Under the pieces are notes generated by a model. The model was not told the origin of the DNA and did no database searches. It saw only the letters and a list, made by a program, of their open reading frames with translations. Source: Stratiolaelaps scimitus (lineage: Eukaryota; Arthropoda; Arachnida; Mesostigmata; Laelapidae). Taken from it: a DNA stretch of 64,000 nt. The position numbers and the translations under genes are program-made. Shown piece after piece: positions 52,401 through 61,243 of this stretch. Location: the NCBI GenBank assembly GCA_019614645.1, contig JABWDB010000006.1:3720001-3784000 (forward strand), read 5' to 3'. The first letter of the stretch is position 1. Each line of letters opens with the position of its first letter.

Positions 52401-52428
52401 CGAACCACGGCCGTATAGATGATCGACG
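31006..52428 (-). CDS. Sidestep-like receptor (5 Ig + FN3 + TM), 14 coding exons located
   Basis: Type I cell-surface immunoglobulin-superfamily protein of the Sidestep family. In Drosophila these are target-derived ligands or receptors for Beaten-path proteins in motor-axon guidance. Counting from the first located codon (the N-terminal exon is uncertain): Ig1 about residues 1-112, Ig2 112-218, Ig3 218-318, Ig4 318-415, Ig5 415-514, FN3 514-619, transmembrane helix about 632-654, cytoplasmic tail to 873. Seen directly: paired cysteines and W residues in each Ig domain, GT/AG introns, and a continuous frame across all 13 internal junctions. Most introns are phase 1, as usual in Ig/FN3 genes; the two exceptions are phase 2 inside Ig3 and phase 0 before the last exon. 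Exon order and the GPPDAVQNC start of the FN3 domain match the family. The cytoplasmic PDIIP motif also recurs in Sidestep proteins as I know them. Introns range from about 0.25 to 3.4 kb. The family call is by pattern recognition without a database search. Which paralog (side or side-II to VIII type) cannot be told. Confidence 0.9.
31914..31954 (-). CDS. 41-nt cytoplasmic micro-exon
   Basis: The preceding exon ends in phase 1, but both possible acceptors of the last exon (31404 or 31398) are phase 0. An exon whose length leaves remainder 2 on division by 3 is therefore needed between them. Here ggtcag (AG at 31956-31955) is followed by 41 bases and a strong GTAAGC donor. With the leftover G it reads DGADPSQTVLTTQL without a stop, and it restores the frame into AQDILLG. 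The polypyrimidine tract is weak, so the acceptor is the least certain part. An alternative is some other small exon that I did not find. Confidence 0.65.
32985..33167 (-). CDS. Exon: proximal cytoplasmic tail with PDIIP motif
   Basis: A 183-nt exon with an attccag acceptor and a GTAACA donor. It encodes KPLAVLLKKDPLAMGEELEL and then DCKGPDIIPMRGD. The acidic stretch followed by PDIIP resembles the conserved cytoplasmic block of Sidestep proteins. Phase 1 at both ends; one leftover G is passed on. Confidence 0.85.
34609..34636. repeat. (TA)n microsatellite
   Basis: About 28 nt of TA, roughly 180 bases upstream of the LINE remnant. Confidence 0.95.
34815..35487 (+). mobile_element. Broken LINE fragment (reverse transcriptase, C-terminal part)
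   Basis: Within an intron of the receptor, on the opposite strand. A short frame at about 34815-34945 contains IYADHVKIYTSV, which aligns with the Y-x-D-D catalytic box of non-LTR reverse transcriptases but with His in place of the second Asp. It continues as LLQENLNKFLAWTISFDFEL. The frame then shifts near 34945 and the downstream frame (34948-35487) carries the thumb-like region LFKIYVEPLMMYASPV and FERVNEKIARLVFFKC. Jockey, I and CR1-type elements share this pattern. It is 5' truncated, frameshifted and lacks an intact catalytic site, so it is a dead copy. A TA microsatellite follows about 80 bases after its end. Confidence 0.8.
35565..35588. repeat. (TA)n microsatellite after the LINE remnant
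   Basis: About 24 nt of TA. It could be the 3' tail of the element or an unrelated tract. Confidence 0.95.
36118..36258 (-). CDS. Exon: transmembrane helix
   Basis: A 141-nt exon with a cttctacag acceptor and a GTAAGT donor. It carries a 23-residue hydrophobic helix from LIGIIVGVVIAL to GLVVAL. The helix is followed by a basic stop-transfer sequence RCRANSSNRQSK. This places the FN3 side outside and the following exons in the cytoplasm. Confidence 0.93.
37056..37092. repeat. (CA)n/(TA)n compound microsatellite
   Basis: Short ACAC run followed by TATATG and TA repeats in the FN3-TM intron. Confidence 0.95.
37973..38110 (-). CDS. Exon: FN3 domain, C-terminal half
   Basis: A 138-nt exon with a gcttgcag acceptor and a GTTAGT donor (a weaker but acceptable donor). 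It encodes GLPLFVIRGIPGGASFRVVI followed by TASNAKGRS, the classic FN3 strand F/G signature, then a short linker ending in EKYTG. Phase 1 at both ends. Confidence 0.9.
38111..41491 (-). other. Intron splitting the FN3 domain
   Basis: About 3.4 kb, the longest located intron. Contains the SINE-like element. No exon was found within it. Confidence 0.8.
40936..41091 (+). mobile_element. tRNA-derived SINE-like element or degenerate tRNA
   Basis: An A-box-like TGGCTTGGACGG (40944-40955) and a B-box GGTTCGAGTCC (40991-41001) are spaced as in a tRNA gene. A perfect stem TCTGGCT/AGCCAGA lies between them. The acceptor and T stems pair poorly and the anticodon loop is abnormal, so it is not a functional tRNA. 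About 70 bases of unrelated sequence and a short tail of repeats (tttaccttttacctttacc) follow, as in a SINE. It lies in the FN3 intron. Confidence 0.45.
41492..41668 (-). CDS. Exon: FN3 domain, N-terminal half
   Basis: A 177-nt exon with a ggagcag acceptor and a GTAAGT donor. It encodes GPPDAVQNCTQVNATEDGMA, then CSEGLWDGGLSNPVFVAEVY. GPP..VQNC..N and the GGL.. FV.EVY strand identify the membrane-proximal fibronectin type III domain of Sidestep proteins. NATE and NVTT are N-glycosylation sequons. The domain is interrupted by an intron of about 3.4 kb. Confidence 0.9.
41890..41924. repeat. Short perfect inverted repeat
   Basis: cttgttatata (41890-41900) and tatataacaag (41914-41924) are exact reverse complements with a 13-nt spacer. 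Intronic, between the Ig5 and FN3 exons. Confidence 0.7.
42014..42310 (-). CDS. Exon: Ig5 of Sidestep-like receptor
   Basis: A 297-nt exon with a gatttccag acceptor and a GTGAGT donor. It encodes a whole Ig domain: FAPVCKEPQRFVYGVSKHES, first Ig cysteine in VAIHCQVDSDP, tryptophan in VSFRWAFN, second cysteine in YGQLLCWATNSVG. The start APVCK..Q and the WATNSVG strand are conserved in Sidestep Ig5. Phase 1 at both ends. Confidence 0.92.
42625..42783 (-). CDS. Exon: Ig4, C-terminal half
   Basis: A 159-nt exon with a cacaatag acceptor and a GTAAGT donor. It carries SGVIVSSQSLVLQRVTRAH and then the second cysteine in GKYACHATNKEGKG. NQSS is an N-glycosylation sequon. The final strand FNLRVK runs into the donor with one leftover T. 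Confidence 0.9.
43111..43138. repeat. (TA)n microsatellite
   Basis: TA tract with one TG interruption, intronic. Confidence 0.95.
43387..43532. repeat. (GA)n tracts
   Basis: Two GA runs (about 43389-43416 and 43512-43532) in purine-rich DNA at the left edge of the GC-rich intronic block. Confidence 0.9.
44959..45090 (-). CDS. Exon: Ig4, N-terminal half
   Basis: A 132-nt exon with an atatttcag acceptor and a GTAAGC donor. It encodes YAPQASLQLGGSLKAEEI, then GKDVYLDCKVQSNPYTNDV and GWMFNG. The first cysteine and the YLDCKVQSNP strand are typical of the fourth Ig domain of this family. Phase 1 at both ends. Confidence 0.9.
45091..48069 (-). other. Intron between Ig3 and Ig4 exons, GC-rich
   Basis: About 3.0 kb. 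The left two thirds are GC- and CpG-rich and contain long but mutually overlapping frames on both strands, as expected from low stop-codon density. Contains the hairpin at 46741-46868. Confidence 0.8.
46741..46868. repeat. Long imperfect inverted repeat (hairpin) in a receptor intron
   Basis: The outer arms 46741-46777 and 46833-46868 share ggccaacatcggcgtt as a perfect core and pair over about 36 bases with few mismatches. An inner stem aaggtcagc/gctgacctt (46791-46799 and 46813-46821) closes a 13-nt loop. It lies in the intron between the Ig3 and Ig4 exons. Two short open frames on opposite strands here encode near-identical peptides only because of the palindrome. Confidence 0.8.
48070..48233 (-). 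CDS. Exon: Ig3, C-terminal half
   Basis: A 164-nt exon with a ttttcag acceptor and a GTAAGC donor. It reads TTREEDSKGGLSTSTSILTF and then carries the second cysteine in NRILACRAENKAIPG. It ends in AWKLDVH with one leftover T. Phase 2 in, phase 1 out, matching both neighbours. Confidence 0.9.
49467..49602 (-). CDS. Exon: Ig3, N-terminal half
   Basis: A 136-nt exon. The acceptor is caatttcag (AG at 49604-49603) and the donor is GTACGT at 49466. It encodes KPLDVTIQPVE, then KEVELVCTSTGSRPP, then ATLSWWKGNQQ. The CTSTGSRPPATLSWW core is the hallmark Ig3 motif of Sidestep and related adhesion proteins. It leaves two bases (phase 2), which the next exon completes to a lysine codon. Confidence 0.9.
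49997..50203 (-). CDS. Exon: Ig2, C-terminal half
   Basis: A 207-nt exon with a catgcag acceptor and a GTAAGT donor. It opens with GKPRPAVTWWKD (the Ig core tryptophan) and reaches the second cysteine in LLAVLVCQASNNN, followed by the last strand ITLDLN. The NNIT sequence is an N-glycosylation sequon. One leftover T passes to the next exon. Confidence 0.92.
51734..51844 (-). CDS. Exon: Ig2, N-terminal half
   Basis: A 111-nt exon between a tttgcag acceptor and a GTAAGC donor. It encodes VPPGEPMIVDGDG and then LVGPYNEGEPLKLTCQAEH, giving the first cysteine of Ig2. The PPGEP start after an Ig1 domain and the GPYNEGEPL stretch are typical of Sidestep proteins. Phase 1 at both ends, in frame with its neighbours. 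Confidence 0.9.
52093..52428 (-). CDS. Exon: Ig1 (V-type) of Sidestep-like receptor
   Basis: A complete V-type Ig domain in one exon. The acceptor is catttcag (AG at 52430-52429) and the donor is GTAAGA after the codons for LRVI. Key residues: first cysteine in VALPC, tryptophan in LVLWYKD, and second cysteine in the DAGEYRC motif. The insertion between strands (LDARKANLDRAKQ and then SRAYFN) is characteristic of the Sidestep first Ig domain, which is the Beat-binding face in the known fly complexes. The exon starts with two bases that complete a codon and ends with one leftover G (phase 1 at both ends). Confidence 0.92.
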
Positions 52429-54710
52429 CTGAAATGAGAGGGCGAGAAAAATTAGGTACTTTATGCCATATAGGCCTCCAGCGTTCTTACAGGATAGTGC
52501 TGGATTCGAATCCACCAATTAAATAAAGGAAATCAGCATTGAACGATCATAAGTAAACATTTTGGAGCTCCGGTTGGATTTTAAGAAAACGTTTGTTTTT
52601 CTCTAAAATTTTACGATTGTCTCTCTTTCTTTGGTTTTGAAATACATATTTCTATCTAAGTATGTGCCTGCGGTAAAATATTTAACGAATAAAAATTCGT
52701 GAAAAGTGCGTTACTTTCGAAACCGTCAAACTGTGGTTAGTCACCCGGAGGCTTGCATATCTTTCCGAACACCCTGAAAATGTATTTGCCCGTTCGGAAC
52801 TATCGACACACACGGCGTATGTTCACATACAATTACTTCGATTCATAACCATGCGAATGAGCTTAATTTGGCTTTTATTAGGCAGGTACTCTTCTCATAG
52901 TTATACGCTATTCCCATTGGTACGATGGAAGAAATTCAAAGCAACGTTGCGTATGACATCATCATTTGTTTCCGATCAGTACTAGATTACATAAGCTGTT
53001 TGTGGACCTATTAGATCATAATTGAATTTAGGCATAGAGCTAACCAAGGATGGACCACCAGCCATATCTTCTTCTGGTTAGGACCGTTGTACTTGAACCT
53101 TAATTCAAGAGAGTTAGATGTTAGCGGTGACGTCAGTGGCCAACTGGCTCGCACTGCTTTGCATAGTTGCCCACCACCACCACCACCGACTGCTGATGCC
53201 TTTGATCTTGGAGTTGTCGTAGTTGGATTTAATAGACGTAACATTAGCCTGTCCTTGTATGTATCGCTCGAAAATCTGCTGGATCTGGCCGAATTGGTCG
53301 TTTGCTCGGCCCGCTTTCAATCTACAACTCCTCCACAAATCGAAAGTGAACTTTAATATCAGTCTCGTTAGTTGTACCCCGATGGCTGTCTTGCTAGCCC
53401 GAGTCAGCTAGCGACTAAGGCTTATGTATTGCATTAAAAATAAGCTATTTATCCGATATTATTATAAACTAATTGACACAACGTGGTTGGCCATGGCCAT
53501 ATACGAAATGCAAGCGGCACACGGTTGGCCGCGTAAACTGCTTTTGGGGACCAGTGATGCAAATAATATTACGGTTGACGAAAGCCAACTAGATGGTTTC
53601 GAGCTAACTTTCAGCCAACATTTAACGTCCCCGATATTGATTTTGCATTGTTTCGTGACCATGATGAAATTATATCTAACGCAAAGCGATCTAAACAATT
53701 GGAGATGCAAGCATAATAAATATACCAACAGCGATCTTAAAAGTCACCGGCCAGTTGTGCAGCGTAAGTTCGCCCGATATGGTGAACCCACGGCATACAA
53801 CGGTGCGTGTACAATCCCTCGCAGTGCGCCCCGTTAGTCATTACCCATATGGATGCATTCAGGGTGTAGTGTCCGTAATGCATCTACCGAATACATCCAT
53901 TGCAATGCACAACCTTCGACAGGCAATTCATGCTCATAAAACAGAAATTCAACCCACTCATTCAGACTATAGCAGACGACTAACTGCAGAAACGTTTGAC
54001 GTGTCATTTTTCAGCCGGCGCTGAAATATCTCGAGGTTATCTGCGCCGTTCATACATAATACATTCCCGTTCTAAGTCAGGATTACTGACCAGTGATCGC
54101 AACCAGCGCCGGCAGACACAAAGCGTTCAGTGCAAAACGTCGAACGCAATCGTTGTTCAACACACGTTTGCTTCATCGATTGAGCGGGTGTTGTGTGTTG
54201 AGATGCCGAAATCAATTGGCAATCTAACACAATCTACCGGCTTCTGGAAGCGTCCCGTCTTTTCCCAGCGATTTTCCGGGCCAACTTTCAAAGGACTGAC
54301 TTTGTCTGGTTGAGTAAATTTGAGCAATCTCTTCTGTCGTCTCCTCGTGTTCTCATTTCCTTCGTCATCTTGCCGGCGCAAACGGCTGCCTGCCTCGCTC
54401 AGAAGTGGGTCCTTTGCTGCTCTAGCAGCGGCAGCAGCAGCAGCACCACGACCACCACCACCGCTAGTCATTCCAGTGGTAGTAGTGGCTGTGGCAGTTG
54501 TGCAAGTTGTCCGTATCCGTCGGTAGCTGTAAGACTGCTATCATCAAGATCAGCATCAATCACCGGATGGTAGGAGGGGCAGTGAAGGCGAGGCGGCCAG
54601 CTCTCCTCTACAATCATCTCGATTGGACCACTTGTCGCAACCGCCAATCGCTGAGGCCTCCGGTCGCCTTCCAGCGTTCGTGCGCATTTTGCCCCTCAGC
54701 GGCCTCGCCC
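52429..54710 (-). other. Probable first intron of the receptor
   Basis: Between the Ig1 acceptor and the candidate signal-peptide exon. AT-rich up to about 54.1 kb, then GC-rich with a CAG/CCA trinucleotide patch near 54427-54470. No exon recognised. Confidence 0.4.
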
Positions 54711-55055
54711 TCAACCCCCCACCTTCATAACGCCGTTCACCCACTCCTCAGCGTGGCTTCTTCTGCAACCGTAAATCGGTTCATGCCAGCATGGCAAAAT
54801 CACAGCCGTACTGCGCTTGCTATTGTAGTGCAGTAGGAAGGGCAGCGAGTTGCTGCAAGCCGTCTCTCCAATGTCTATGCCATCCAGCCGGCCTGTGTCA
54901 CTTCCCTGTTCATTTCTAACGGAGGTTGGCGGTGCAAACGAGCAAGTGGCGCAAATGGCGAGCGTGCCCGCACGCCGAGACGCCGAGACAGTAGAAAGTA
55001 CGAGGATGAAGAGCAAAGATGAACACAGCCCTTTCGGTGTCATCATCAATCGCAT
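54711..55055 (-). CDS. Candidate signal-peptide exon of the Sidestep-like gene
   Basis: The located exons begin in mid-codon at the Ig1 exon, so an upstream exon ending with one extra base must supply the start codon. The frame starting at 55055 opens MRLMMTPKG and continues with a hydrophobic run (LCSSLLFILVLSTVSA), a convincing signal-peptide core with a possible cleavage site after A. It lies 2.3-2.6 kb upstream of the Ig1 exon in a GC-rich stretch, as expected for a 5' exon. I could not find one clearly best donor. The phase-1 choices I see (a GTGACA after the codons for NEQG, or GTTGCA further on) are weak, so the exon's end is unknown; the listed 3' limit is just the stop of the open frame. 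A more distant first exon is the alternative. Confidence 0.35.
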   Translation of the reverse strand: MRLMMTPKGLCSSLLFILVLSTVSASRRAGTLAICATCSFAPPTSVRNEQGSDTGRLDGIDIGETACSNSLPFLLHYNSKRSTAVILPCWHEPIYGCRRSHAEEWVNGVMKVGG

Positions 55056-57250
55056 CTTGCCGTTGCAGCTATTCGCATGTGCTTGCTATCTTCTGTGTTT
55101 CTTCCTTCAAGGAGTACGTAGAAGGACGGAGACGAGCAGCAGGCCGGGAAGGACGTCCAGCGACAGGGGAACGATAAGAAGCGAGGTACACAACTAAAAG
55201 CCAAGTGGGGGCGGAATCCCAGAGGTTGCTTGCAACGAGTCGTCATTATGCTGTTCACCGTTACTGCGATGCTTATCGTTCAGCACTCGCCTCCTCACGC
55301 AAGCATATGCGACGCGTGGCGATATTGAAACATCATGGTGCTTCCGTTTGATGTTCACTGCTTTCACTGTGAAGCGGGGACACGGACGAGGTCTCTGCCG
55401 TAAATGGGGGAAGGGATCTGGCAACAGAGCCACATGAAGTCGCCGATACACCGATACCAGACACATACATAGATGCATGCAAATGCCGATAGATGGATGG
55501 AGGAACGAACGAACGACCAAAATAACATACGGATCGTCGTCACCACGAACGCTGCTCGCTCGCTCGCTTGCCAGCCATGGCACGTGCAGTCGTCCACAGG
55601 CTAGCTTGTCGCACGTCGCGGCGTCGTCGTCATCGTATACTGGGGACAAACGTCAACGAAAACGACGAGGAGTTGATGTTGCATAAATTGTCCTTGCCTT
55701 TGACGCATAGCTGACGTCGCCAACAGTGAACCCTGTACAAGGACAATTCGCCAAATGGTCGACAGAGACTGGGCGGCATAGATCTCCACGGGAATAGATC
55801 CTACCGAGGCCCCTTTCGGGTCAAACCCGCCCCGCTGTTCATATAGTCTCCCCTACAAAGTCTGATCTTGTCAGTCATTTTCTCAATTGTAGCCTTCTAG
55901 CCAGTAAATGTATTATGGAGTGAATAGACCACAGGCAAAAAAAAAGCGATGAGAAACGAACACACAGAGGACGACGAAATTGTTTTTTCTCTCTGGTAGA
56001 CAACCTCTAGGCGGAATGAACATTTCGACAACGATTCGTGTATAGTGGGTCGGCAAATCTCATGTCCATGATATGGATGCTCACTCCTCGGCACTGGAAT
56101 TGAATATGGTGTGGTTTTTGCAAGAACAGATAGATATAAAGAAACAAATAGTCGAACAAGTGATTTTTGTCCTAATGGTGATTGATGTTGTGTTCTGATC
56201 GTTTGAAAATGACCTTCATATGACCGCTGCCTAAGATGCAGACAAGGCCATTTCTATGGGGGAGATCATAAACGTATAATCGTGTAATTCACTATTACTG
56301 TAGTTGGCATTTGTCATGTAAACTCTTAGCATTATATAGTACATCGAGGTTTGTGTGTATTTCACCCTGCCTAGTAACACCCTGCCCATAGTATGCCAGC
56401 AAATAGCTGTGTTTGTAGCTCACTGGCCCGAAAGAAAAATATACCCTGATACCGTGGACTAACGTTGGAGAGGGTCATTTCTATGAGAATGCCAGCAGAC
56501 GATTGGAGTGGAGAACTTTGCCAATTCGTCCGCTCGTACGGTAACGACAGCTTATCTATCGAACGGACGCCCACCTTCACGAGAAAGAGTCCAAAGAGTG
56601 GCGGGGGTGTCCACGAAGGCCGGGAAAATCGGTAGACCCTCGCCGAGACCCGAGCGGGAACGTCCATCTCTTCGAGAGTAGAACAAAGGGATTTCAGCTG
56701 TCAGACGAGCGAAAATCAATTCTCATTTAGATCTAAACACCAGCAAGTCGCTGGAGGCTCTCGTTCGTTTACAAGAAATTGGACCGCCGAAATTGACTTT
56801 CCAGTTCCCGTGGACGTGCTCACGATCCCATGGATTGGTTCGCTATATGCGTCCGGAGATGCGCGAGGTTTCGTCGGATTTCGAAAGAATGTGAACGTTT
56901 CGTTGAAAATTATACAGCGACATGTAAATGTCACATCGCCTGTGATAGATAATCGATCGAGAGAACACTGCCGGCATTGATATACTATCTGGTGATTGAA
57001 GCGATGAGGTCGTCGTTGACTGTTGTTAGATATAATCACTGAATTTTTTTTGTCTCAGGTATCGCACGATTGCGCCATTGCACACTTGTGATAACATTAG
57101 AAACGAACTTGAAAGCCTACCCAGCGGACCTTTCATGTTTACATTAGTTCGCCTTGAAACGGGCCGTATATCACTGCATTGGGCCTTTCCTTGTTCATAA
57201 AGCTGTCTCTTTCTCTTTCGAAAAGGGGGATGTTTTTATGCCGACACCAC

Positions 57251-57273
57251 GCACAAACACACACACACACACA
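57251..57273. repeat. (CA)n microsatellite
   Basis: About ten CA units. Confidence 0.95.
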
Positions 57274-58516
57274 CCAGGGGAACATACACAACAACATCGT
57301 GACAGCCCCCACCCCATTCTGTATCATGCAGCTGTCTAACTCTCCTATATCTCTTTTGCGTTGGTTTTCATATTTGTCACAGGCGATTTCAATCATCATT
57401 GCCAGCCACACGATGCGATCGGGCCCGATAAGGGGACATATTTGTTCCTCGTCTTCATCTTGTCTGACCTATGTTCTTCGTACTACCAAGTCCGTCAGTC
57501 AATTAGTGAATCAGGAGTTGAGCTACGAAGGGAGAGCTAATGTCGCAGACCTCCTCGTGTTCCCCATCGGGATTTTGTCGCCGTATTTCTTTGCCCGGTT
57601 GCCCACCCGGTTCCCCCACCCTTAAGTAGGATACATGGCCAGACACAAACTGCTATTGACTGCCCGAGACCGTTGACCCGCCATTACAAGCAATATACGC
57701 GTGATTGCATCAAGTTCACGATAGCGTCCACATAAATATTGATGTCAACAAAGAGAGGCGAAGATCAAACAACGAGTCTGTCGACAATGAGCCCAACACT
57801 CCATATATGTAGTACTACTATAGTCAGTCGCTATATGTATATGAACGTGCATGAATGAGTGTCCAAGCCATTGTCTGTGTGCTGTTCCACCTGTTTCGTA
57901 TCAGCGAGGGCTTCTGCTGCTATTGGCGCAGGGAGATGCATTATTAGCTGCCCAGGGCAGAGCAACGCGTTTGCAGTGCTGCGTCCGTTCGTTGGCTGCT
58001 TGATGCTTCGGGCAGTAACCCAGCACGCTTCGTAGAGCAGTTTCCTGCCAGACTGATTTTAAAATGTAGCACTGATAATAATAATCACGTTAATGGGTCT
58101 ATGCCAGCCGTTCCTGCTTTTTCGTTGATTCCAGCGTGCCCTTTTTCCCACTTGCTATAGAGGTATATTATCACGGCTGATGTAACCGTGTACAGTGAAG
58201 ATTCATCTGAGACGCTACAATCACCTAGCTACTAACACACACAGATCCACACACAACTCCACCCAGTTTCGGCATTACCACGGATGGCAGCACCAACAGC
58301 AACAACAGCCTAACATCAACACGAGCAACCCAGCAGAATCTCCAGTATACGGTCAGCAGGCGGTGGCATAATATACAACATTGGATAATAGACAGTCGCA
58401 GATTCGGGGGCGGTGTGCAGACAGATCGAGCTGGCCAGGGAGAGAACCCACCGCACACATTTCCTTCGCCGCCGCCGCCGTCGGCACCGCTATCACCACC
58501 ACTGTTGTACTAGCTT

Positions 58517-58533
58517 ATATATATATATATATA
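58517..58533. repeat. (TA)n microsatellite
   Basis: Short TA tract. Confidence 0.9.
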
Positions 58534-59918
58534 GCCGGTGGGGTGACCGCAGTTGTGGTAGAGTAGCGCGCATGATTGGGGGTCTGATGTGGTCCGGGTA
58601 GCCAAGCATATAGATCGAATGATTACGCGACAAAATGTTACACCTATCAGGAGGGAGATATGGAGCAATGATATCGTTGACACTGAAGGAGTGACAAGTA
58701 GGATTTTTCATTGTCTATGAGTAACCAAAAAGGTCGTGGACCAGCATTGAATGAATCAGCGGTTCGTCGAGCGTACTGAGTGCACTTGAACGGAGCAAGC
58801 TCGAAGTGTGGGTGCAGCAATGATGACGATGCTGCCGCCCAATGCCGCTCCGGGTGAATACCGCTCCACGGGAAATTACCTAGATGCATAGAGAATGTGC
58901 GCCGAGAAATAGCGCAGGAAGCGGGCGTATCGCAGTCCGCTACCTGAGCGTGAATACATAGATTATGTATTCGGCAAATATGATAGTTTACCGCTGCTCA
59001 ATGAATGGCCGCTTCAAATTATTTCCTACTCGGCGTAGAAGGTACGCCTCATTCAAATCACACGCGTTACCGTCAGCTTAAGCTGGCAATTAATAAAAGT
59101 TATCCGCTTTTGAAAGGCAACACAATACTATTATATATAAATGTGCCCAGAGCCCATATCATACTATTAGTTCTCTCCTGACCGTTCCCAACAGCTTTGA
59201 TTTTTCAACCATAGAAGACGTTGACGGTCTATGTTTTGCTGCCGATACAGTTGTCTGCGTTGCACAGTCACACACAACGTACGAACGAGCTGGCGGGCGA
59301 ACGGTCGGTCGGTGACGATGATCAGACAGATCCTTGCATTTTGCTTTTTCGTTTGAAAGCGACACACACTTCCTGTAACACTGTTGTACCATTTAGCGTT
59401 TCAGGGCAGTCGGTGACAGCCGGAACGAGGGATACCAGCGACAATCCGCATATTCACTTATTCATACACGATACTATCCGCGTATACATAATTGACCAGA
59501 TACCGCTAGGCCCCTCCATTCTAGACACTTGTACATACATAGCCGTGGCGCCCAAATGAATTGAAGCATTTGATACGGCCATCATAGGCCGTGTAAACCG
59601 TGAAGCCGCAGCAGCATCCGCGGAGCGAACATCACCACCAACTAGCAGTTGCAGACGTGTGCCTTGCTGGTTGTTGCACTCCGCGTGCGATGGTGAGCGC
59701 GTCGACCCCGCCTTCGCGAGAAGCCCAGCCACAAGCGACGCCACGTCTTGTCAGTCTCCTCATTCGCGTATTTAACTCGGCTAGCTCCAGAAGCAGACGG
59801 CTGACTTAGCATTGAGGAACGCTGCTGGCAGTGGCGTAAATAATGAATGAGTGAATGAATGAAGTATATCTGTCCTATCCATGTTGCTTGTTGCCTTTTC
59901 GACGGGAAGAAAAGAGAG

Positions 59919-59919
59919 G

Positions 59920-59955
<36 letters not shown>
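59919..59955. repeat. (TA)n microsatellite
   Basis: TA tract with one TG interruption. Confidence 0.95.
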
Positions 59956-60457
59956 GTGCTGAACTTACTTTCAAGGTAAGTTGGCCAGATCATTTGACTA
60001 AACATTGAGTTGCATATATCATTAGGGTGATAAAATAGTGTAATAGTATAATATCTTGCAAGCTGCCTGCGGCCATCAGATGTACGATTTTCTATGAAGC
60101 AAAACTCGTGTCTTAACAAAGTATTATAATAATAATGATTAATAATAATAATAACGATAATTTTTGCGTCATTTTCCGAAAATATTATGTAATGGAATGG
60201 CGGTTGCGTTACTACTAGCATATACAGCCTTCTTGTTACTCGGTTGGCGCGACCTCACCTAGGTTGCTAGCTTCCTAACCATATATTTCTATATCGTATC
60301 GTTGTACCTCCACATACTATGCCTTGTTTTAAGTAACGCGCACTTTATGTTCGTTGACTTGATATAAACATGTAGTAATAGATACGCACATCGATAACAC
60401 ACAAAGCACCGAAAAAACCAAGTTGAGATTTTACTATTCGACACCATTTAAACATCA

Positions 60458-60490
60458 ACAGCAGCAGCAGCGGCGGCGACGACAACAACC
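60458..60490. repeat. CAG/CGG/CAA trinucleotide patch
   Basis: About four CAG units followed by CGG, CGA and CAA triplets, downstream of the 60.7-kb coiled-coil gene on its transcribed side. Confidence 0.85.
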
Positions 60491-60724
60491 GTGTTGCTTC
60501 AGATCTCCTAATGTCTGATCATCTTGGCTCTTTCTCGCGCTTAACGCCATATCATCGAGGAACGGGGAAAATCGAGAGAGGAGTTGAGTTGTATATAGGA
60601 GCAAGACGCTGGTGCACAGCACAGTGGGCTCGGTAGCGAGGTTGTCATGTAGTAGTTAGCGTTACGGATGTGGCCGCTGGCGCTGGTTTTGCAGGTCCTA
60701 ATGCTGCCGGTTACTGTCACACGA

Positions 60725-61243
60725 TTAACGGCTTCCACACGGCTGGAAGCCGCAACAGCGCGCGTCATGACGAAGTCGTAGCCCGTCATAGCCAGCGTTC
60801 GGGTTGTGAGCCTGCGACCAGGACTGAAATAGGTTCTTCGCCGTCACCATCGTGAACGTTGTGGCGAGAAACACGGGCAGTGCGGTGAACGCCATCTCAT
60901 AGATGTTCCCGGGTATCGCAGGCAGTGAGGGCAGCCACGATTTCCCGTGCACCAAATCGTTGAATCGCCCTAATGAAGCGTCGTAATTCGACTGCGCCTG
61001 AGACACATCGTACTCCGCCTTAACCATAGCTTCCTTCTGTTTGAGCGCCTCGTTCATAACTCCTTTGATATTTTGTTTGAAGTCGTAGCAGCTGTCGGCC
61101 GTATAGCCGCTGTAGTTTTTAGCTGTTTTATCCAACACCTCATTGAATTTGCTCATCTCTTCATTGAAGCGATTTTCCTCGCTGCTCTGACCCGCCCGGA
61201 GCACCATCCGCTGGTGGGCATACGGCCCGTGCTGGTATCTCAT
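60725..61243 (-). CDS. Unassigned coiled-coil plus single-membrane-segment protein (172 aa)
   Basis: An intronless frame with an ATG in fair context (purine at -3). Residues about 20-97 are charged and helical (EENRFNEEMSKFNEVLDKT, later KQKEAMVKAEYDVSQAQSNY), suggesting a coiled coil. Residues about 114-136 are hydrophobic (MAFTALPVFLATTFTMV), suggesting one membrane helix. The tail is short and contains several cysteines. I do not recognise the family. The arrangement matches the next open frame to the right (62480-63073), so the two may be diverged tandem copies. The amino-acid composition is protein-like rather than repeat-driven. It could be a lineage-specific gene, a domesticated element, or an old viral insertion; the sequence alone does not decide. 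Codons after about residue 148 could be read-through past a missed splice site. Confidence 0.6.
   Translation of the reverse strand: MRYQHGPYAHQRMVLRAGQSSEENRFNEEMSKFNEVLDKTAKNYSGYTADSCYDFKQNIKGVMNEALKQKEAMVKAEYDVSQAQSNYDASLGRFNDLVHGKSWLPSLPAIPGNIYEMAFTALPVFLATTFTMVTAKNLFQSWSQAHNPNAGYDGLRLRHDARCCGFQPCGSR

Larger units (their letters stand above)
55056..60724. other. Region between receptor 5' end and the coiled-coil genes
   Basis: GC-rich at 54.8-56 kb, which would suit a promoter and 5' UTR of the receptor. Beyond that there are microsatellites and short frames on both strands without recognisable content. No promoter element could be identified with confidence. Confidence 0.45.

Noticed and set aside
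52505..52518. GGATTCGAATCC as a tRNA B-box
   Set aside because: It is a perfect 12-bp palindrome with no A-box or cloverleaf around it.
57179..57625. 148-codon plus-strand frame beginning with a hydrophobic run
   Set aside because: Contains a THTHTH repeat from the CA tract, and the rest has no recognisable domain or exon partner.
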